Source: Nitriliruptoraceae bacterium
GTDB lineage: Bacteria > Actinomycetota > Nitriliruptoria > Nitriliruptorales > Nitriliruptoraceae
Length of the DNA: 9,683 bases
Assembly (NCBI GenBank): GCA_007120565.1
Contig: SKNK01000047.1
Span: 1-9,683 of the forward strand
Direction: 5' to 3'
Part shown: piece by piece, positions 7,574 to 9,683 of the stretch
Layout of the letters: each line of letters opens with the position of its first letter
How positions within the stretch are numbered: position 1 is the first letter of the stretch
Made by a program: the position numbers and the translations under genes
Notes under the pieces: model-generated
Database searches by the model: none
Told to the model about the DNA's origin: nothing
What the model saw: only the letters and a program-made list of their open reading frames with translations

Positions 7574-7591
7574 CAGGTCACTCCAGTCGAC

Positions 7592-9683
7592 TCATGCTCC
7601 GATGTGCACCGCCGCCGAGAAGACCTTCGTCGCGGCCTGGTCCGTTCCATCGTCGGCGATCAGCAGGTCACCGACGTGGACCAGATCGTCCGAGGCACCA
7701 CCGAGGTAGACCTCGATGACGCCAGGCTCGACGCGGTAGGCCATGTCTCGGCCGTAGAAGCCCAGCTGGCCCGCATGCAGCTCGAAGCGCACCGCCACGG
7801 ATCCGCCGGCGGGAACCGCGACCCTTGCGAACCCCTTCAGTTCCCGCACCGGCCGGGTGACCGACGCGTCGGGGTCCCGAACGTAGAGCTGCAGGACCTG
7901 CTCTCCGTCCCGGTCGCCGATGTTCGCGACCCCTGCCGCAACCTCGATGTGACCGCCCGGGGCGACCTCCGAAGCGCTCAGTGTTGGATCACGCAGCTCG
8001 AAGTCGGTGTAGCTCAGACCGTGACCGAACGCGTACAGCGGACTGGTCGACTGCTCGACGTAGTCGCCGTGCCAATGGGAGCGGCCACCCGACAGCTTGT
8101 GGCCGTAGAACACCGGCACCTGCCCGACCGAGCGCGGGAACGAGATCGGCAGCTTGCCGCTCGGGGTGGTCTCGCCGGTGAGTACCTCGGCGATAGCCGC
8201 CGCGCCGGCCTGACCGGGGAGCCACGCCATGATGGTCGCAGCCGCGCGAGCATGTGCATCCTCGCTGCCCATCGGGCGTCCGCCGACGAGCACGAGCACC
8301 ACCGGTGTCCCCGTGTCGGCGACCGCACGCACGAGATCCTCCTGGACACCGGGGAGATCCAGCGTGGCACGGTCGCGACCTTCACCACTGGTGCACTCCG
8401 GTGTCAGCCCGGAGCGGTCGCCCACGACGAGCACGGCAACGTCGGACGCTTCGGCAGCAGCCACCGCCTCGTCGAAACCGTCGGTGGAGGGATCGAGGAC
8501 GTCACAGCCGGCAGCGAACCGGAGCCGATCCCCCAACCGGTCGGCGAGCTCCTGACGGATGGTCGGGACGTTCTCGGGTTCCGCATCCAGGACGAGGTCG
8601 TCGGGCACCGTCGGCATCCCGCCGAGCAGGCTCCCCTGCTCCTTCGCCTCGGCCAAGGTCTCGATGTGCGCGGGGAAGGTGTAGTCACCCAACAGGTTGC
8701 GCGCCGAGTCAGCGTTGGGTCCGATCAACGCCACCGTCCCGCCACCGGCCAAGGGCAGGGTGTTGGCGTCGTTGGCGAGCAGCACCAGACTGCGTCGTGC
8801 GATCTCCAACGCCGTGTCCTGCTGGTCAGCGGTCGCGATGGTCGCCGCGATCGCGGAAGCGTCGGCGAAAGGATCCTCGAACAGGCCGAGGTCGAACTTC
8901 TGACGCAGGATCCGCCGCACGGCGGTGTCCACGACCGCCTCGTCCAGGCGCCCCGCGTCGAGAGCCGCCGACAACGGCACCCCGTAGGCATCGGTGGCGG
9001 GAAGCTCCACGTCGATCCCCGCCTCCAGCGCCATCACGGCGGCCTCGGACTGGTCGCGTGCGAGACGGTGGTAGGAGTGGAGTTGGTCGACGGAGAAGTA
9101 GTCCGAGACCACCGTGCCCTCGAAGCCCCACTCCTTCCGCAGGAGGTCATCGAGCAGCTCGGAGCTGGCACCACAGGGGACGCCGTCGAGTTCGTGGTAG
9201 GCGTTCATCAACGACGCGATGCCCGCTTCACGCACCACCGCCTCGAACGGGTGGAGGTAGACCTCACGCAGTTCACGTGGCGGGATGTGCGCCGGCGCCC
9301 AGTTCATCCCGCCCTCTGATGCGCCGTACCCGATGAAGTGCTTGGCGGTGGCCACCACGCCGTCGCGCAGGGTCGTTCCCTGCAGACCGCGGACGAAGGC
9401 CACGCCCATCTGGGCGACCAGGTGGGGATCCTCGCCGTAGGTCTCCTCCGTGCGACCCCACCGGGGGTCGCGGACGACGTCCAGCACCGGAGAGAGCCCC
9501 TGATGGCTGCCCATGGCACGCATCTGTGAACGGACCGCGTCCGCCAGACGACGGTTGTACTCCGGTTCCCAGGTGCTCGCGACGCCGATGGCCTGGGGGA
9601 AGATCGTGGCGTCGCGTGCCATCACCCCGGAACAGACCTCCTCGTGGACCAGTGCGGGGATGCCCAACCGGGTGTGCTGGGTG
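7592..9683 (-). CDS. Glycoside hydrolase family 3 beta-glucosidase-type enzyme (5' partial)
   Basis: 696 residues are visible; the frame runs off the window's right end, reading TQHTRLGIPALVHEE, so the TTG at 9667-9665 is an internal Leu codon, not a start. The (beta/alpha)8 domain holds KHF (codons 9343-9335) and the nucleophile Asp in VVSDYFSV (codon 9101-9103). The second alpha/beta domain holds SGEGRDR, with the expected acid/base Glu at codon 8381-8383. A fibronectin-III-like domain (last ~110 residues, with LQLYVRD and RELKGF) closes the protein. All catalytic parts seem present, so an active retaining beta-glucosidase or a related beta-glycosidase is expected. Any signal peptide would be outside the window. 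The CebR-like repressor nearby suggests cellobiose or other beta-glucosides. Its promoter is also outside, so control by that repressor is inferred. Confidence 0.93.
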   Translation of the reverse strand, partial: TQHTRLGIPALVHEEVCSGVMARDATIFPQAIGVASTWEPEYNRRLADAVRSQMRAMGSHQGLSPVLDVVRDPRWGRTEETYGEDPHLVAQMGVAFVRGLQGTTLRDGVVATAKHFIGYGASEGGMNWAPAHIPPRELREVYLHPFEAVVREAGIASLMNAYHELDGVPCGASSELLDDLLRKEWGFEGTVVSDYFSVDQLHSYHRLARDQSEAAVMALEAGIDVELPATDAYGVPLSAALDAGRLDEAVVDTAVRRILRQKFDLGLFEDPFADASAIAATIATADQQDTALEIARRSLVLLANDANTLPLAGGGTVALIGPNADSARNLLGDYTFPAHIETLAEAKEQGSLLGGMPTVPDDLVLDAEPENVPTIRQELADRLGDRLRFAAGCDVLDPSTDGFDEAVAAAEASDVAVLVVGDRSGLTPECTSGEGRDRATLDLPGVQEDLVRAVADTGTPVVLVLVGGRPMGSEDAHARAAATIMAWLPGQAGAAAIAEVLTGETTPSGKLPISFPRSVGQVPVFYGHKLSGGRSHWHGDYVEQSTSPLYAFGHGLSYTDFELRDPTLSASEVAPGGHIEVAAGVANIGDRDGEQVLQLYVRDPDASVTRPVRELKGFARVAVPAGGSVAVRFELHAGQLGFYGRDMAYRVEPGVIEVYLGGASDDLVHVGDLLIADDGTDQAATKVFSAAVHIGA

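Noticed and set aside
7604..9319. 571-codon open frame on the plus strand, with a 360-codon Arg/Pro-rich one at 8254-9336
   Set aside because: Both are antisense shadows of the GH3 gene, whose catalytic motifs are intact on the minus strand.
9665..9667. TTG as the start codon of the GH3 gene
   Set aside because: The frame continues to the window end and the residues before it (TRLGIPALVHEE) are part of the conserved GH3 N-terminal domain.

Overview
The window is high-GC DNA (roughly 70% by eye). Its genes are strongly biased toward G or C at the third codon position, use GTG as well as ATG starts, and have sparse Shine-Dalgarno sequences. Together with the protein families present (TetR with a WHG domain, CebR-like LacI, a ROK regulator, an actinobacterial-style ABC-F), this points to an actinomycetote. 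I cannot place it to genus. No tRNA, rRNA, CRISPR array, insertion sequence or phage gene was seen, and codon use looks even throughout, so this reads as ordinary chromosome.

Layout, left to right. (1) 1-887: the 3' part of a metallo-beta-lactamase/rhodanese fusion resembling CstB-type persulfide dioxygenases (sulfide/persulfide detoxification), followed by a hairpin. (2) 1155-1757: a TRIC/UPF0126 family membrane protein. (3) 1876-2997: a perfect TGTAAC-3-GTTACA palindrome, then a TetR regulator (1981-2619), then a small ABM-domain monooxygenase (2713-2997); this looks like a small autoregulated unit. (4) 3196-4746: an ABC-F ATPase with two complete nucleotide-binding domains, of the kind that acts on ribosomes and often protects them from antibiotics. 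Its upstream region holds a possible 26-codon leader ORF whose stop lies in a hairpin. (5) 4801-7525: a CebR-like LacI repressor (GTG start at 5041) preceded by a TTGACA box and a 13/14 match to the CebR operator, then a ROK-family regulator (6254-7525). (6) 7592-9683, minus strand: a GH3 beta-glucosidase-type glycoside hydrolase whose N-terminus lies beyond the window. A bulged hairpin sits between the two convergent genes.

How the genes may work together: the right half looks like a beta-glucoside (cellobiose-like) utilisation locus with a hydrolase and two sugar-responsive regulators. The middle may be a stress- or drug-responsive group (TetR, ABM, ABC-F). The left edge belongs to a sulfur detoxification gene. 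I found no clearly new biological system. The most checkable regulatory signals are the CebR-type operator, the TetR palindrome and the possible attenuator before the ABC-F gene.
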